From: Euryarchaeota archaeon UBA462
Lineage (GTDB): Archaea; Thermoplasmatota; Poseidoniia; Poseidoniales; Thalassarchaeaceae
Direction of reading: 5' to 3'
NCBI GenBank assembly: GCA_002506755.1
Contig: DAYD01000007.1
Span: 1-22,697, forward strand
DNA length: 22,697 nucleotides
Made by a program: the position numbers and the translations under genes. Positions 20,902 to 22,697 of the stretch are shown one piece after another. Under the pieces are notes generated by a model. It saw nothing but the letters and a program-made list of their open reading frames with translations, did not search any database and had not been told where the DNA came from. Numbering within the stretch: position 1 is the stretch's first letter; each line of letters opens with the position of its first letter.

Positions 20902-22643
20902 AACTGGTCTAGACCAGTTTGCCCTTCCGGTCGGAAGCTCTCAGGTGGAATTCGTTCCAAATCGCCCATTTTTCTATCAGGATATCCAGTCGTATCGTGC
21001 TCCGATATTTCTGGTCCTAGTTTGGATCTGGCCTCCAAAACAAATTCTGATGCCGACAATAGCCCCTCTGAAGACTCCACACTGAAACTTGATAGGTTTG
21101 AAAGGTCTCTGTGAGGGTTTCCAGTCAGACTTCTGGATACTCTTCTCACTGCCCTATGCATTGCCTCCTCCTTTCTTTTCGAGGCCTCCCTCGCTCCCTC
21201 ATCCCTCGTACCTTCCGCGACAAGGACAACCACCTCTCCCTCTCTGCTCCTGCCTGTTCTACCTCGCCTTTGTATGGTCCTAATCTCGCTAGAAACAGGC
21301 TCGTAAAAAATAACCAGATCAGCGCTTGGTATATCCAAGCCCTCTTCTCCGACTGATGTAGCGACTAGGACATTAGCCTCACCGGATCTGAAGGCCTCTA
21401 ATCTTGATATTTGCTCCTTTGCTGATAGGCCGCCCGACTCTCCTCGGCTTGATTGGCCGATAAATTGGATTGCTAGTGCACCTTCTAGGTCCTTTAGGGC
21501 AATCTCAAGAGCGTCAACTGTGTCTCTAAAATTTGCAAAAACAATAATTCGCGACTCCGGGTCCCTCCTAATTCTACTTCTTACTAGCCTTCTAACCGCC
21601 CCAACCTTAGAATGAATCTCATCCATCTCACTTAGTTTATTGGAGAGATATCTGACCCTAGCATCCCTAAGAAAGTCAGAAGAGGAACGAGTTTTTCCTG
21701 AATCATCCTGCATCCTCTTCAAAAAATGCCTCGAGGCTGCAATTCCTTGGCAAAGCAAGTGGTTAATCAAGTGGTGCAGCCTCATTGCTATCGCAATTCG
21801 AGAGGATGACCTATATCCGCTCTTATCGCCCCTCCCAATAGCTGCCTGGGCCCTATCCATTGCATTCGAGAGTCCCAACTGAGTTACTCTACCCGGCATA
21901 ACATACCTCCCAGTCCTCCTTTCCATGTCCACAATACTATCCTGCCATATTCGGAAAGGTTCTACCAGCTCCCTTATCTCATCGGGAACCTCGACATTCT
22001 CCTCTCTAATTTCTAAGCCTGATAGATACTGTGAAACCATGGAATCCGCAGGAGTCCTTAGGTGGATCTTTTTGACTTCCAACCTGCTGCAAATTTCCTT
22101 TACTTGATCCATTCTTGAACTAGGACTTGCAGTAGTGGCGAGAATTAAGGGGTTTTTTGATTGTGAAAGGTATAATTCCGCCGCCTCCCCCATTGCATGA
22201 CTTCCTGTGCAATGGTGCGCTTCATCTACCACAAGAAGCGAGCAATCCTGCAATGACAGCTTACCGCTCCTGACATCGTTGCGCACTACTTGTGGAGTTG
22301 CAAAAATCAATCTTGACTGCTTCCAAATCCTTTCCCGTTTGTCTGCAGAATTTTGGCCACTGAGAGAAAGCGGATTATATTCAATTGTTTGAGCCAATAC
22401 TGGGATGGTGCTTTGTAAATGTTGATTGGCGAGAGCAACGGTTGGAGCAATTACCAAGGCCCAACCTCCCTTTTTGGCTAACCTCTCTACTATTGTCATC
22501 CAGGCAACTGCCGTTTTCCCTGCTGCCGTTGGGAGAACAAGAAGAGTCGAGCCGGCCAAGGCATCATCTACGGCCTGTAATTGGTAAGGTCTAGCCTCTA
22601 CAATGCCTGCGGCTAGGTCGGGATGGACAACATAACCCGCCAT
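20898..22643 (-). CDS. hef: Hef-type (FANCM/Mph1-like) SF2 helicase without nuclease domain
   Basis: 581 residues. Motifs in order: LPTAAGKT (37-44, Walker A), APTVALANQH (66-75), VVDEAHH (D140-H143), ATTASP (about 169-174), an inserted helical domain (about 225-345), then IIVFANFRDTVDAL, FIGQSSR, NVLVATSVGEEGLDIPSADLVIFYEPV and IQRRGRTGR. The FIGQSSR to QRRGRTGR block is diagnostic of archaeal Hef and its FANCM/Mph1 relatives, which remodel forked and branched DNA at stalled replication forks. The ERCC4-type nuclease and HhH found at the C-terminus of euryarchaeal Hef (about 750 residues) are absent: the protein ends about 100 residues after the helicase core. A separate XPF-like nuclease may exist elsewhere. 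ATG 22643 fits the N-terminus. A TATA-like AACTATTTT on the minus strand (22671-22679) lies about 30 bases upstream. Confidence 0.92.
   Translation of the reverse strand: MAGYVVHPDLAAGIVEARPYQLQAVDDALAGSTLLVLPTAAGKTAVAWMTIVERLAKKGGWALVIAPTVALANQHLQSTIPVLAQTIEYNPLSLSGQNSADKRERIWKQSRLIFATPQVVRNDVRSGKLSLQDCSLLVVDEAHHCTGSHAMGEAAELYLSQSKNPLILATTASPSSRMDQVKEICSRLEVKKIHLRTPADSMVSQYLSGLEIREENVEVPDEIRELVEPFRIWQDSIVDMERRTGRYVMPGRVTQLGLSNAMDRAQAAIGRGDKSGYRSSSRIAIAMRLHHLINHLLCQGIAASRHFLKRMQDDSGKTRSSSDFLRDARVRYLSNKLSEMDEIHSKVGAVRRLVRSRIRRDPESRIIVFANFRDTVDALEIALKDLEGALAIQFIGQSSRGESGGLSAKEQISRLEAFRSGEANVLVATSVGEEGLDIPSADLVIFYEPVSSEIRTIQRRGRTGRSREGEVVVLVAEGTRDEGAREASKRKEEAMHRAVRRVSRSLTGNPHRDLSNLSSFSVESSEGLLSASEFVLEARSKLGPEISEHDTTGYPDRKMGDLERIPPESFRPEGQTGLDQF
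20901..20920. terminator. Perfect 20-bp palindrome between convergent genes
   Basis: AAACTGGTCTAGACCAGTTT is fully self-complementary. It begins at the last base of the HdrB-like stop and lies inside the last codons of the helicase gene (it encodes the C-terminal TGLDQF region). In either RNA it could fold as an 8-bp stem with a CTAG loop. It may be a bidirectional terminator or a protein-binding site. No T-run follows. Confidence 0.45.
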
Positions 22644-22670
22644 AGGCTGAGCTCGCCTTAGTCAGGGTTC

Positions 22671-22679
22671 AAAATAGTT
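22671..22679 (-). promoter_or_regulatory. Putative TATA box of the Hef-like helicase gene
   Basis: The minus strand reads AACTATTTT about 30 bases before the ATG at 22643, fitting a leader of only a few bases. It rests on spacing and composition only. Confidence 0.35.
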
Positions 22680-22697
22680 GCATTTGATTAAATTGGC

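Noticed and set aside
1..22697. CRISPR arrays, insertion sequences or rRNA
   Set aside because: No regularly spaced repeats, transposase motifs or rRNA-like segments were seen in either strand.

Overview
The window reads as a 22.7 kb piece of a mesophilic planktonic euryarchaeon, most likely Marine Group II (Poseidoniales) or a close relative. The reasons are a group II chaperonin (thermosome), a tRNA-Trp whose intron is a box C/D guide RNA, a stand-alone Hef-type helicase, Shine-Dalgarno motifs of the GGTG/GGAGGT type mixed with apparently leaderless starts, and a large secreted protein ending in a GWTMEQW-type cytoplasmic tail. Gene density is high and no gene-free stretch exceeds 300 bases. 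No rRNA, IS element or CRISPR array was seen.

Region by region. Bases 1-341 are very AT-rich and encode a fragment that looks like a protein of nucleocytoplasmic large DNA viruses. They run in frame into a glutamine synthetase II (342-1274) that has lost its N-terminus, so this end is probably a chimeric join. Bases 1271-2724 (minus) hold a Nudix hydrolase and a D-amino-acid-oxidase-like flavoprotein. Bases 2820-7905 (plus) hold a small zinc-ribbon protein, a PrsW-type membrane protease, a DUF92/VTE6-like membrane protein and a 790-residue membrane protein with a cysteine-less thioredoxin-like domain. Bases 7961-8149 are an intron-containing tRNA-Trp. Bases 8225-10342 encode an exported membrane-anchored subtilase and 10414-11559 an aminotransferase. 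Bases 11569-12684 (minus) encode an unknown membrane protein, and 12803-16276 a 1157-residue surface protein. Bases 16368-17978 encode the thermosome. Bases 18068-20901 are an overlapping gene pair: a ferredoxin-flavodoxin-SdhB-like fusion and an HdrB/SdhE-like protein. Bases 20898-22643 (minus) encode the Hef-like helicase.

The most unusual content is the pair at 18068-20901. The second half of the first protein follows the layout of a succinate dehydrogenase iron-sulfur subunit, and the second protein follows the two-domain CCG layout of HdrB/SdhE, but most cysteines expected to hold Fe-S clusters are gone from both. The same first protein gained an intact-looking monocluster ferredoxin and a CysJ-type flavodoxin at its N-terminus. 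This looks like an SQR/TfrB-derived complex rebuilt around new cofactors, or turned into a scaffold. The second highlight is the tRNA-Trp intron, where a 10-nt guide places C34 at the methylation position and the K-turn carries paired C substitutions. The family calls are from memory of motifs and were not tested by database search.
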